64,000 nucleotides of DNA from Prinia subflava (taxonomy: Eukaryota > Chordata > Aves > Passeriformes > Cisticolidae): NCBI RefSeq assembly GCF_021018805.1, contig NC_086283.1, forward strand, positions 23,587,662-23,651,661, read 5' to 3'. A program made the position numbers and the translations under genes. Within the stretch, counting starts at the first letter, position 1. Each line of letters starts with the position of its first letter. The notes under the pieces were generated by a model. The model had not been told where the DNA came from. It did no database searches and saw only the letters and a list, made by a program, of their open reading frames with translations. Of the stretch, positions 38,430-51,400 are shown one piece after another.

Positions 38430-38580
38430 GTGGGAGGTATGATCTCTATCACACAAAAGAAGGGGCTGCCACCAGAGCTAAGGGACTTGCTTGGCACCAC
38501 ACAAGGTGCATTTTTCAGTACCACAGTGTGAATTCAGAAGGGTTTAGCTCTTAGGCAACTCTAAATCTATACTGTCCCTT
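38430..38580 (+). mobile_element. Probable MIR-like SINE remnant
   Basis: GCTAAGGGACTTGCTTGGCA followed by CCACACAAGGTGC, then CAGTGTGAATTCAGAAGGG, matches the AAGTGACTTGCCCAAGGTCACACA plus GGGAATTGAACCC order of MIR elements, with heavy divergence. It lies in the intergenic interval. Confidence 0.5.
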
Positions 38581-38837
38581 TCAGAATGGTGAAATCCCCT
38601 GTTAACTTAAAGACTTTGTGTGCAGCTGGACCCGAGTGTGGAAGGTAAGAAATTGTTCTGAATAATAGCTCCTTCACAGTTATATTCAAGATGGCAGAAG
38701 CTGAGCAAATTCAATTCCTGTGATATTGTGTGCTGCATCAGGGCAAAATATTCTCCCCTGTCAGCAGTTAGCTGCTCTTAAGCCAGACACTAAAAAAGGC
38801 CAGGCTGCTTCTGCCAGTGTGTCACACAGCCCCTTCT

Positions 38838-38897
38838 GGAAAAACAAAACAGAAAAATAACCCAAACCAACAAACACAAACAAAACCCCCAAACCAG
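38838..38897. repeat. A/C-rich low-complexity tract
   Basis: AACAAAACAGAAAAATAACC through CAAACAAAACCCCCAAACC is almost purely A and C. Intergenic, no coding signal. Confidence 0.8.
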
Positions 38898-41800
38898 TAT
38901 TTTCCAGGATGTTGCTCAGCAGGGCCTTTTTTCTATTTTCTGTTTTGTAGCTACACTACAACCTTCCGTGAAATTGTGACTCACCTTAAAGATTTCTTCC
39001 CCTTTCATTTACTCCATCTCCTTTCTGCAGTGATTCCACTCAAGAGCTTGGGAGCCTGATCCAAAATTTGCCTTTTCGCTGCTTTTCAGGAATCTGGGTT
39101 TGCAGATGGGAGGACAGTAATGGAAGCTGAGGAGCAAACCCTGGTTACTGTGAGCCATCAGACTTTGTGTAAGTCTCCAGTGGAGATGTGCACCTGAATT
39201 TCTTTTCACAGGCTTCAGCAAATTCAGGAATTCTATTTTCAGCTAAAACATAAAGAACAGACTATGGATACATAGTCTGCCCTGACTGCAGCATGTTTTC
39301 TACTGATTTATTGACAGTGCATGAATACTGCACTATAACTGTCATATTTAACTACTAAGAGAGAGAGCTGTATGCCCAGGAAGATAATTCAGGGCAACTC
39401 TGAGGTTTTTCATCTGTCTTCCACATACTTCAAAGAAGCAGCCACTTAACCAGGGGGCAGAGTCCAGCCATCCTGATTTTCTCTTCTTCTCCCTCAGACA
39501 TGTGTTAACCCTTTGCTAAGCACAGTTCAGCAAGATTTCCTCTGCCTGCAAAGTTTTATGCAAGCACGGCTAATACTGCTCACAGTCCAAAGGTGGAAGT
39601 CAGATCCACAGCCTGTGTAACAGCAGAGAGAGTTTCATTCCCATTTTGCTTTAAAGACCAATGAGAAGGGGATGAGGAAGTGATTGGTTGCCTAAGATGG
39701 GGGATCGTTTTGCAATACTGGTAGATAAGCAAAATTCTGACAAAATGTCTCCAAGGAGACATAAAATGAACCCACAAAGCAGCACTTTGAACAGCAAAGC
39801 ATGCCAAAACAGATTTCCAGACAGGCAAGGCTTGCCATATGAGAAGAAGTTTCAAAGTCCAAGAGTCTCTCCAAAGAAGAAACAGGATTCAGAATAAAAG
39901 TTTGAAAAATATTCTGGCTGTTGAAAAAGAAACTGAAACCTTCTCCTGTTTAGCAAACTGAGAATTGAGTTACTGTGAACCTCAGAAGATACGAAAAAGG
40001 AATTAAAATTGTGCACATACCTATGCAGGGAAATACAAAATTGAAAGCTTGTGCTTCAGCCTGGTGCTTGTTTGTGATCCAACAGCAAATAACATCAGAT
40101 TAATGGCCCCAGCCACAAGCCCCTGTATATCCTACCAATTTCTCCCCTAGAAAAGATTCCTCATCTCTCACTGATAAACACTGGGAACAACAGAGCTTGT
40201 TCTAGGGGGTAAGAGAAAGGAAGAGGGATTTGTGGCCAAGACAGGAGCCTTGCATAAGGCAGTCACAGCCACGGGAAGCAGGGGCTCACAGGCCTGGGAT
40301 GCTCCACCTGTAGGTGCATGTGGTTTGACAGCCTGCCAAGAACTGCGTGAAATTCCCAGTTACTTCCTTTTACTGGTCTTATGCTAAGTGTTGCTAAGCT
40401 GTACCTGGGAATCAGGCCAAATCAGCTTGGGATCTTTGGATGAAAGGCATTTAAAAAAGAAAGAAAAAAAAAAATCCCACAGAAAAAAATTCCAGAGTAT
40501 TACCAATGTGGAAAGCAACAATATGAATTAAATGAATGTGCAAGTAGAAGTATTTGAATCTTATTACATTCTACAATATAAAATATAAAGGCAGACTAAA
40601 AAATTGCCACTTCTGAGGAAAACTACATCCTTCTGCCTGGGTTCCTGTGAGGAAGAGTCATAAAAGCAGGATATCGTTACCAGAACTGAAACCTGAAAAT
40701 ACATATGTTTAAATAGACTGGAGTCAACAGAGACTGGTTAGGAGAGTCGTTTTCCCAGGCTATGCTACACAGATTTGTGCCACCAAGTGAGAAGTTCACA
40801 CCGTTTCTCTATAACCTATCAGCATTTGTTTTATGGCAAATACTCATGGGCTGGGGACCTGCTCTGAACTGACAGGATTTATCATAAAGCAAAAGCCACA
40901 CTTGGCTGTTTCATTTCTGGGCACAGTTATGATTTTTTACTATATATGTGGCTTGCCTACAACAGAAATTCTCCCTTGCAGAGTTCAAAGTATCTCCCAC
41001 AGAGAAAGTTTAGCTAATCTGACTGCACTCCACATACTGCTTGTGCCTGATCCAAAGCAGACCAAACGTTTCTGGAAGCCTGAGGGAGCCTCAGCCCTCT
41101 GATTTCCGTTCAGCAGGTCACCTTTCACCCCTCACCATCATTTCACTGCACTGGAACACCCACTGTCCCTCACAGGCATGGCACCATGTGTCTTAAAAAA
41201 ATGTTAGGGACAGTCTCCAAAATATTGATGGGACACCACTCCATGGGATGCTAACTGTGTGCTGAGGGCACCTAAAGAAACTTATTGGTTCCAAACAGGA
41301 AACATTATTATCATTTAGGGATGAATATTAACATTTCCAACATATTCTTAACAGATCATCATCATCTTACTGAAACCAAATGTTTCTATGTCTATGTTTA
41401 TCATTGTTTAGTTCCCCCAAAACAATTAAAAATGATACAGAAATACACTGTGCCATAAAATCATTGCATTTTCCTATAAGCAATTTTCACAAAATACTTT
41501 TCCCCAAAGGAATCCCATATTTAATCCTAAAGACTATTTGTCGTTAAAGACAGTTACAAAAGCAGACAGAATGATCTATTTGGAACACAAGGCTTTGGTG
41601 CCACATGAGCTCTTGCTGGTTCTGTTATAGACCTTCATCAGCACTTTCCATGGGTACGTGGCCTTCCTACCTTGGTTTCCCTGTTAGAAGTGCTTATTTT
41701 GTTGTTTTCATTTCTTTTATTTTTTTAAAAATAACTTTAAACCTATCGAGCCTTCACTACAGAGGCAAGAGAAATCGACCTGCCTTGTAGCTCTCACCTG

Positions 41801-41938
41801 CTAATTTCAGCCGTGATCTAATGAGAAAACGAGGTGGGACAGGAGGTAAAAGCCCAAGTAGCATTGGGAACTTAGCAGGAAACTGAGCAAAAAGCAATTG
41901 CATGGGAAAATAAAGCAAAGACCTTTCCATTCTTCAAC

Positions 41939-41977
41939 TTTTTTTTTTTTTTTAATAGATAGATGGATAGATAATGA
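41939..41977. repeat. Poly-T plus GATA/GATG short repeat
   Basis: Fifteen T (41939-41953) are followed by AATAGATAGATGGATAGATA, a short tetranucleotide repeat. Intergenic. Confidence 0.85.
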
Positions 41978-43149
41978 AGAAGAGGAAGTGAAAGCCCATC
42001 TCCTGAGGTATCTGGTAGGTGTTTGGAAGAAACAAGCATCCAGGAAGACAGACAGGGACACAACCACATCTTGTGAGAGCCCTTCTCTCTGGGGGGGGCA
42101 TGGAAAGGGGAGATGGCAGGAGGAGACAGTGCAGGGCAGCAGCACACAGCAGAAGGGAAATCCAAACAACTGAGATACAGCAGGAAGCAAGAAGTAGGTG
42201 TACAGAGTCTTGAAGAGTCAGCTCAAATGCAACAAGGTAGGAAAAAAGGGCACAAGGTGGAAGAGCTTTGTCACTTTGCCAGACTGAAAGGACAGCAAAG
42301 TGCTCCCTGCAGATGGTTGTACTCAGATCTGGAGACATTTGCATTCGCCTTTCTCAGATGGAGTATTTGTGCCAGATAGGAACACAGAAACTTAAAATAA
42401 AAATGTTCTCTCTTTTACTCCTCTGTCCCTTCAGATTTAGACATCATAGAAGATACTGTGCTTATTCTGGACTAAGTATAATAAAACAGCCCCACTCTCT
42501 CTGGAGCTGCTGTGTCCTGTTAGTGCTGCTGACCTTGCTCAGTACAGACTGAATTACTGAACTTCCTGAACTCTCAGGTCCCAGTTTTGTCACTTTCTTG
42601 CACTCACTCGATTTTTGTGTATTAAGCTGGAGCGTTTGTTGGCAACAAAGGGAAAATTCAAACCCAGATATTTCTGTTTATTTGCTGCATTCTCTTAGTT
42701 TTGGATATGAACACAATCTCAACCTGGATGGGGTTACAAGAACAATATTTTCTCTTCCTTTCAGAAGCTTTTGATAATTTCCAAGAGCCAAATGCTAATT
42801 ATTTTGGCACAAAGAAACACCAAAAAAACTTTCAACCATGGTATTCCTGTATAGGGTTTCCTTGACACTTTTGTCTGAGAGGAGAAAAAAAGAGAGGAGT
42901 AATAAAAAGCCCACATTTGTCTTTTTTGAGATATAGAACAATTTCACTACAAGAAGAAATAAAATAGACAAAGGCTCTTCAGGATGGGAAAATGATGGCA
43001 GTCTGTAAAACACCGAATGGAGAAGGTAAATGCAGAGTAATTGTTCACTTTCTCTTACAGTACAAAAGCTGAGGGGGCATCTAACAAACGCATTTAGCAG
43101 TAGGTTTAAAACAAACACACCCAAAAGGAAGTACTCTTTCCTACTATCC

Positions 43150-43265
43150 ATAATTGCACTGTGGCAGTCAGTGCCTCTGGAGGTTCTAGAGATTGAAAAT
43201 GGATTTTAAAAGGCATTAAACAAATTCATTTGGGACAGTGTGATCAACAGCAAATAAACACTATA
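43150..43265 (+). mobile_element. Possible old CR1-type repeat remnant
   Basis: The segment GTGGCAGTCAGTGCCTCTGG, followed by TTTTAAAAGGCATTAAACAA and ATTCATTTGGGACAG, recalls the AAATTCATGGAGGA-type portion of sauropsid CR1 3' regions. The similarity is partial and by memory only, so it could be chance. Confidence 0.3.
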
Positions 43266-44377
43266 GCTTTGGTGAAGTTTTTGTGTTTTCAAACCCTTAC
43301 CCAGAGCTGGGAGGAGGCATCAAGTCAAGATGATTTGGTATGTGGCCTTTTCCTCCCTCCCCGGGCACTGCTGGCTGTTCCTGGAAACAGCGTGGTAGTT
43401 CCTGTTGTTCCATGCTGAGCCATGAGCCCGGGTGTTGCACATCACTAAGGAGCAGCAAACATTCTCTGCATTCTCCTGCCTGACTCCATCTGCCAGCAGC
43501 CTCCCTCAGAAGGCAGAAGATGCTTCTGGCAGAGCTTTCCAATTCAACCCTCTCCCCATTTTCCCTACAGCAACCACACTTATGATTGTTCAGAGACAGA
43601 ATATTGCGTTAGCTCAGGTTAAACCAAGGAAATTCCAATCCTATGTTTTGGCATTTAATTGTAGCATTTATCTCATATTTAAAGAGTAGAAAATGTAGCT
43701 GCCCCCATTTTTGGTCAAAATGCTCGTCAGTCCCCAGTAATAATTCAGTATGTTCTACAAAAAAAAAGAAAGACAAAGCAACCAAACAACCAGTCTCCAT
43801 AGCCAAGTGAAAGTAACAATTTACCTCAGACAGCAAGGAAAACCAAACAAGCCAAAAGAGAAACCAGAAACTCCACCCTGAAGTCACTCAGTTTAATTTT
43901 TAAAAAACAGTATCAGCAAAGAAAGATTTTACATTCAACATTCATATAAAGAACAAAAAATTGCAATTATGATTATGCTCATCCTTGTATTTTAAAAAGG
44001 CTGTAGTATTGCCAATTCTCATCCAAACATTTTCAATTATTCCTTATTCAGCTAAACCCATTGTGTTTGCATGGAAAATCCAGCTGAACTGGGAGTTTGT
44101 GCCAGCCCTTTCCCATGTCACAACAACCTCATTCGTCACCCCAACACTTCTGCAGCCTTGCACAACACACACTCTGCATCACCATTGAGCCAGGGGCAGG
44201 CAGCTTGTCCCTTATCCCCAGCAACCCCACCCTCTTGCCACACCCTGTGCAAGATCCCCTTTCCTCCCAGGACACACATCCTGCTCCCTCATTTTACCAC
44301 TCAGCAGAAAAGTAAAAGAGAGAAGAAAGCAGAGAAGGGAAAAGGACAACATGGGTAATCAATGCTAGGTACAGGCC

Positions 44378-44431
44378 TTATATATACATGTATATATACA
44401 TACATACATATATATATATATATACACACAA
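44378..44431. repeat. TA/TACA microsatellite
   Basis: Compound simple repeat of TATATACATG, TACATACATA and (TA)n followed by CACACA, in intergenic DNA. It is likely length-polymorphic. Confidence 0.9.
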
Positions 44432-45400
44432 GAAATTAAATTAAAAGTTTCAGAGGCCTAGTGACAGCCTGTCATAGTGGAAATCTGTGATGAGCTACTG
44501 GGAGTCAAGGTTTCCACAGGACTTGTATTCTTAGCTTAGAAGCAGGTTAAAATGAAAAGTAGAGGCAAGCGGATACATTTGCACTAAGGCAGGGGGGTCT
44601 TGCGTTGTTTAGCATCCCTGGCGGTGTGAGTTTTCTGCAAAGGCTGTCACTGAGACTGGTCTGTGTCCCTCAGGGGTTTGTATCTCAGAACAATGCCTTG
44701 GGGTTTGTGCTCCCAAAGCCCTTTTCCTTCCCCACTTGCTCAGATCTTCCCAGTGCTCACGCGTTAAGCAACATGTAAAACAGAGAAAATAAAATGCAGG
44801 AAAATGGATGGAGACAAAATAAAGGAACAAACCTTTGAGAAGTAGTTATGAAAAAACAAGCATAGATCAGAAGCAAAACAAACAAAGAGAGAAGCACAGT
44901 TCTACAAGGTTCCTGCTGTTCTTGGGAGGAGCCACCATGACACAAAATACATAGCTTAATGCACTGAAACTATAAATTACCCTTCAATACACATAACAGG
45001 AGCTTACTTGAATTATGTCTCAGGTGAACAATCACCTAATAAAACTGTAATCACCACAAAAATAGAACTTTTTTTTTTTAATTCAGAAATTACCACTAAA
45101 GGGAGTATTTAGCTAGCAGACTGCATAAAGAAACAGAACAGTATATCAAGGCAGAACACTTCAGAATGGTGGAAACAAAGGAAAAATTAGCGTCAGCTTT
45201 CCAAGAAGACTCAGTGAAACACAGACATTCCAGTTAATGGGCTTTGACTGTGGGTACTTTAGGGTGCACTTTGAGCTTAGTTCTCTGAGGTATCAATCAC
45301 TTGAAACTTGAAACTCCAGATGAACTCAGGAAGATCAGCAGCTGATACTAGTCAGAGTCAGGCCCAGCTGTCCCAAAATGGTTAATCAAAGAGGCATTTA

Positions 45401-48400
45401 AAAATGTGACTCCAGCAAGGTTATGGCAACCAGGAGTTGCCATGTTCATGTACTAAGAGGACAGCAGGACCCTAACTCTGATGATATTGCCTGTCATTAT
45501 GGCAGAGCAAAACACAGAAAATAGAAAGATTTCTGTCGTGATAGTGATAACCAAATGTACTTTCCCAAATGCAGTACCAATTGCAGCATGCAGTACTCCA
45601 AGCAGTAGTCCCTGGGCCTGAGCAGCAAGCAGGACAGCACCTGTAGCCATTTGGGTTGTGGCTCCTGCAGGGAATGCAGTTAGGGCCGGTGCATTCCTTG
45701 CTAATTAAATACAGTCCTAGGCTGCCAGCCAATTACCCATGCAACCCTCCCAGGGCCACATTTGCAAACCTCTGGTCAAATACGAGATATGTGGAACCCT
45801 TGAAAGGTAAGTAAACTGAAATTTAAAGCCTTACTGCATACCAGACACAACCATAATTGTTTTCTTTACTTGTTGACTGTTTTTGAGCAAAGGCTGCTGG
45901 ACTCTTAATTTCCCATTGCTAGCAGAGACTTAGAAAGCTCTCCCATGAACCCTTTGCTTCCAGGCTCTGGGACTGGCACATCCATAGCTCCCTAGAGCTG
46001 GTGATGTGGCAAACAGGGGAGGGCAATAAAATGAGGTGGGGCAGTGCTGCAGCAACACGATGGGAAACTGCTGTACTTGCTGTGAGTGTAACGTGGAGAC
46101 TCCTGCACTCAGTGCAGCTCTTTGTCAAAGTACAAAATAAGAATCTTATCTTTTCCGAAGCTTTCCTTGAAACACTATACAGATCTGCCTGTGTGCAAGC
46201 TTTATCCTCAGCTGCTCCTTTCCCAGTAGATAGGCAAAAGAGTGTGATCTGATTTCAGAGGCGAGGGCTACACTCTGCCTTCTGCCTCCAAATAGAGCTT
46301 TCCCTTAACGCCATTAAAACAAAGCCAGCTCATCTAAGAAATGGGACTCTGCAGACAGTGGACTTTAGGGGTTTGGTGACAGTTCTTTCCCACTGAGGTT
46401 TGTTTTCTGGTCAGAGCCTAATCATGAGTTTTCCAGCAGTACTGAACATGCACATAACTCAGCAAGGCAGCTGGCAGTAGCTACATCCTTCCAAAATCCA
46501 GAGATGAGGATTAAACAAGCTTGGTAAAAATCCTCGTTTTGTGATTACTCTGCAACCAAGAAAGCAGCTGGGAATGATTCTGTCACTACCAGGTCTTCCC
46601 ACACATCCTGCTTTCATCTTAATTTTTATTCATTGGAACATGCAAATTTCCTGTGACATGGGCTGGAAATTGCTTCTATTGCATTTCCAAAAGACATCAG
46701 AGGATTCCAGCGTCAGTCGCTGTGTCACACTATTAAACAAATTTTAATGGACAATAGTGGAAAAAAATACTGAACCAAGAACTAGCACAACAAATATACA
46801 GAAAAACTCAGTTCTCCCTCTAGAAACGCTATTGTTTATTGCTGTCAAGATCAATGAAACTATAAGCAAACTGTTTCAGCAAGCCTGGCAGATTTATTTG
46901 TGCTAATATTATGCATTGTTAATGTAGAAATATTTTAGGAACAGTTAAAATAAGAAGTAGGGAGGCCTCAAATACAGCAGCTGAACAAAAACTCTGTTGG
47001 CTTGAGCGACATTGAGGCCAATCTGCTGCCTCTCCGAAAGAGGCCTTTTTGAATCTTGGAGAGAGGGACAAGCAGGTCAATTTTTGCAAACTCAGTGAAG
47101 TATGAATTTTTGGCCTCAAAGGCTAGGGATTCTTTGCTGGTCCCCCAAGAGGACCCAAACTTAATCCAGTTCCTTAAGCCATCCCAGATGTCTGCCCCAG
47201 AATCCCACAGAGAAAGGAAGGAAAGTCCCACAAAACCCAAGTATCATTATGCTGGAAGAAGCTCACCAGATGAGCCCAGATCTGGTCTAGGATCATAACA
47301 AATGGAAACACTTCTACCAGCCATGGTTGTGGGCATGTCATATATCTCTTGTAATAATTAAATTATTTGTTTGTTTGAAAATGAAGCCTTCTGTATCTTA
47401 GCAAAAACTAAAGCAGGGAACATTACCAACCAGCGAGACTGAGCAACAGAGAAACTCTCCTGTTACTGGTGTAGTTGCCAATATTTTAGTTTAGTGACAG
47501 ATATTAGTCCCAACTGTTAACAGTCATATAAACCAATTCACATGCAACATGTTTCACATGGTGTCAGTATTTTATGCTTATTCACTGAGGAAGAAATCCC
47601 TGCCTAATCGGCCAAAGTGCTCATTTAAACTGCATAAGTGCCAAAGGTACTTTTGTCATTGAAAATCACCTTGACTGCTGCAGGCCCCTGTTTCTTTACC
47701 ACCCAGCAGAATTTTCACTGTTGGTAACAGGTTTGGTTTGTTTTTTGTTCTTTTTAGTTGTACATTTTAATTTTTAATCTAAATCAGGTGACATTTGCTG
47801 TCTGGTCTTAAATGACTTAGGACAATACAGGGAATAAAAGCAGAACTTCCATTTCTTTACCTAAAGTTATGAGCGTTACCATTCTTCAGTGCTGCCTCCC
47901 TCACTGAAATAGTAAAGTATAAACGCAGGCAGTTCTGGTGTTCAGATTATATGATCCCAGCCTTCCTCTTTTGTTGTTGCTCATTCATGCTTTTTATGTA
48001 ACTGTTACCTTAGCTGTGAAACCCATAAAGGTCAACTTGACTCTAAACTGTATCACTGGGAAAAGTTCCCAAAATTGCATACAAAGCATACAGAGTTGCC
48101 ACACATATTGTTGATTTTTTGGGAGAAAGCATGTTGGCAACTTTATTCTAAATGCAACTGCTTTAGTGAAAATACTTCTGCAGTTGAATTTACTGCCTAA
48201 GATTGGGCCTGCAATAGGAGGCAGCTGTAAATAAATGGCATGGTCTTGCTAATGAGTGTGTGGAGGGCAGAAATAAGATCAGACAGTAGAGCTGTTGTTT
48301 TCACTGAATTCCATAGATCTAATTTTTATCTCCCGCTGCTATAATTTTAGTGATATTACTTTACTGACTTTTATCCTAATATAATACAAAGTATCCCAGA

Positions 48401-51400
48401 TGCTCATTGTTTCCCTTAGTAAAATATTTCTTATGAGTGTAATAAGACTTTGGTGAATTTATCAGTATTACTACCAAAAATACAAAGAAACTAAAAGTAA
48501 GAATACACCAGCTACAATATGTATGTGTTCTGTACTGAACTGTGCTATTAGTGCCATATTGGGGAAAGACTGCACTATACCTGGAGTTTTATGAGGATTT
48601 GTGCTTCACTTATGCAGGGAACACATTTCCCAGCTAAAGTCACTCTTACAGTAAGGAAATCCTTCAAGAAATCAGTAGTTTTCTCAAGAATTTGTTTTAG
48701 AGGAAAACTTCTGAGATCATCTGGTGTCTTGTTTCACTACTTTCTCTCCAAAATATTTTTTCTGTGACAAGTAGCACAATGCCTATAAATAAGGGGTGTA
48801 CACCATGCTGCAGTGCAGGGGATTTTAAATTAAAGCCTATGTCTGTGTCTAACCATCACACCATTATCTTCTGAATGCTGCAATTTTACCCAAACTAACA
48901 AATTAAACTTCACAAAACAGGTGAAGGAGATCTCTTCCTCCAGCATTCATGATGCTGTTTCCTGCTTTCTTCCACTTCTCCCCGGAGCAAGGTGGGTGCA
49001 GCCCTGGAAGAACAAAGTGGCAGGACGCTGTTTTGGGGCTTGCTCTCCACGCAGATTTGTAGCTCCAGCTGGCATCACTCGCTGTCCCCACGCTCCTTCC
49101 CAGGCTGGTGCTGGCGTCTGACTGGGCTGCTCAGGCACAGCTGAGGGGGACGTGGGAAGCAGCACCTGGAACTGCAGTAGGAAGGAAAAGGGGGCCGTGT
49201 GGAAGGCAGCAGGAGAGCTGGTGGTGGCGGCACAGCAGGCAATGCCCACAGAAACCACCCTGAGTCTCCCAGGACAGGCTGGGCAGAGCCTGGCTCTGAG
49301 CGTGGCAGAACATTTTGAAAGAAAGGTTACGAATTTCAAATAGACAAAGATTAGTTTCTCACCAGGCTGTGGCCAGGTGTAATTTAGATCCCTTGGGCTC
49401 ACTCAGACCACTTAAGCACTGCAGGTCTGCTGTGAAAACCCAGGTTATGCAGCAATTCTCCTACCAGTGCCAAAGGAAACCTGGGAACTTAATTGCTACC
49501 CTTGTCCCCACTGACATTTTCATGACTTTCAAGAAGGAGATTATATCTGAGGACTGGTTATTACATAGGGAGAAAAAAAAGCGAAGTAATTTAAAATAAA
49601 TTTTGTTATGTTTGCGTTCCAGAATAAATGTAAATTTGCACCAGAATTGATGTGGAATGAGGCTTACAAATGTGTTGGTACAAGACTGCACATGAGGTAG
49701 TCACAGATGATTGATACAATGACTGATACTATAATTTAGCTTTTTATGCAGTTTAAATGAGCACTCAATTCTGTACCCTTTCATCACAAAGTGGCATTTC
49801 ATCTCAGGAGTAGCCAGCTGTAGTTCAATAAAAGAAAGGGTGCCCAACAGGAACAGGCAAAGTAGGCTGAGGCCTCCAAAAGAACCCAGATCAAAAACAT
49901 TATTTGAAAAATGAAATATTAATATGGGCAGGATTTCCAACTAAATGTTTCCTTTGGTATTTGTTCAGGTGAATGTTATACCTCTAGTGGCAGCAGAAGT
50001 GAATTATTTAGTATAATGACGATGGAAAATTCAGACTACAGTGAACGAATTTCTACATCTTGGCTATAGGTATGTACATACAAAAATGTGCGTCATTTTT
50101 GAAAAATGAAACCTTAAATCCTCCTGTCAATAATTCACACTGCTCAGAGCCTGAAAGCAGAGCAAGAGGGGATGAGTCGGCCTTTCCAAGTTAAATACGG
50201 TGATTTATCCAAGCAAAATGACAGAACTCAGGCTTCCACACAGAATTGGGATGCACCTGTGGCTGGTGCTGAAGTGACTGGGTCTGGCCATTACCTCCCC
50301 TCAAAGGAGAGCTTGTTATAAAATTGTTTATGCACAGCCTGTCCCTGCAGGCATGAAGAAAAGCAGAGTGCACACTCCAGCTCTTCTGAGAGGGAGGCAC
50401 ACAGCAGGCCTGGGTTAGGCTGTGACAGTGCTGCAAGTCAGGCTGTGGACATGTGTCTCCTCCCAAATCCAGCTCTGTTGACAGCACAGTCCTCCCCTAG
50501 TTTGCCCAGAGGCTGGTGAGCTTTGCCCAGCAATAGGCTACCACCCCTCTGATCTGGATATACTTGTTTGAATACTCCTTAACCTATTTCAAAGAAAATC
50601 AGCTGGGCCAGCAAATCCTTATTACTTAAAATGTTAGGCCATGGTTGCACAGACATTTTTTTTTCCCTGCAAAGCAAGCTTCAGTCATTTCTGCTCCCTT
50701 TCTTTGGGTCTGCTTTGGCTCTGCATTCCCCACACCACAGGTCTATGCACTATTTTGTCTATAAAACTAAGTTGCTGTTGGTTTTTTTTTTTTTTTAAGT
50801 TGGACTCCCACAGCACTCCTCATTCACTTAACTAAATGTGACAGTCTGTGCCAACACATCAGAGGAGATGGTGAGGGGTTGGGAAAAAAATCACCAGAGG
50901 GTTCCCTGTATCATATTTGTGTTCAAAATAAATGTCTTGAGGAAACCATGGTCTGACACTCCTTAATGCTCTTCTGAGTTTGGCCTTTGTTAAACTACAT
51001 GATTCTAGTTATTTTAAAATCACAGAAACAATGATCCTAACCTCTTCTTAGTGTGACCTCCTCCAGATCCACCAAACTTGGCAGAATCTCCACAGTCAGA
51101 AGATGTTTTGGCCTGGGCCTTCACCTAAGCAATCCAGGCTGTTCATGAGTAATACCCTCTCATACACAGTTCGGAATATGCCCAAGGCAGGTTGCTTCTA
51201 TTGCCTGAAGGCAAAGGGGTCACTGTAATACCAGATGGAGAAATAAACCCTAACCACTGTGTGTGCAAATCAGGCACAGGTAGGATCTGCATGTCTTCTT
51301 TGAGCCAGAGCAGGTAGATTATCTGCACTCTAAGCTTCTCAGTCGTTGGTGGCAGTAAAGCCCAAATCCAGAGGCATTTTGAATTTCCAGGTCAGAGATC

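Larger units (their letters stand above)
36206..45400. other. Intergenic DNA, left half
   Basis: No recognisable gene. It contains a MIR-like remnant (38430-38580), A/C-rich and GATA simple repeats, the TA/TACA microsatellite, a possible old CR1 piece (43150-43265) and unassigned short frames, of which the plus frame at 39688-39897 is the only one with a polar, basic protein-like composition. Otherwise unique AT-rich sequence. Confidence 0.7.

Noticed and set aside
41807..42344. Overlapping 97-130-codon minus-strand frames near 42 kb
   Set aside because: Pyrimidine-rich strand with a poly-T and tetranucleotide repeat; three frames open at once indicates composition, not coding.
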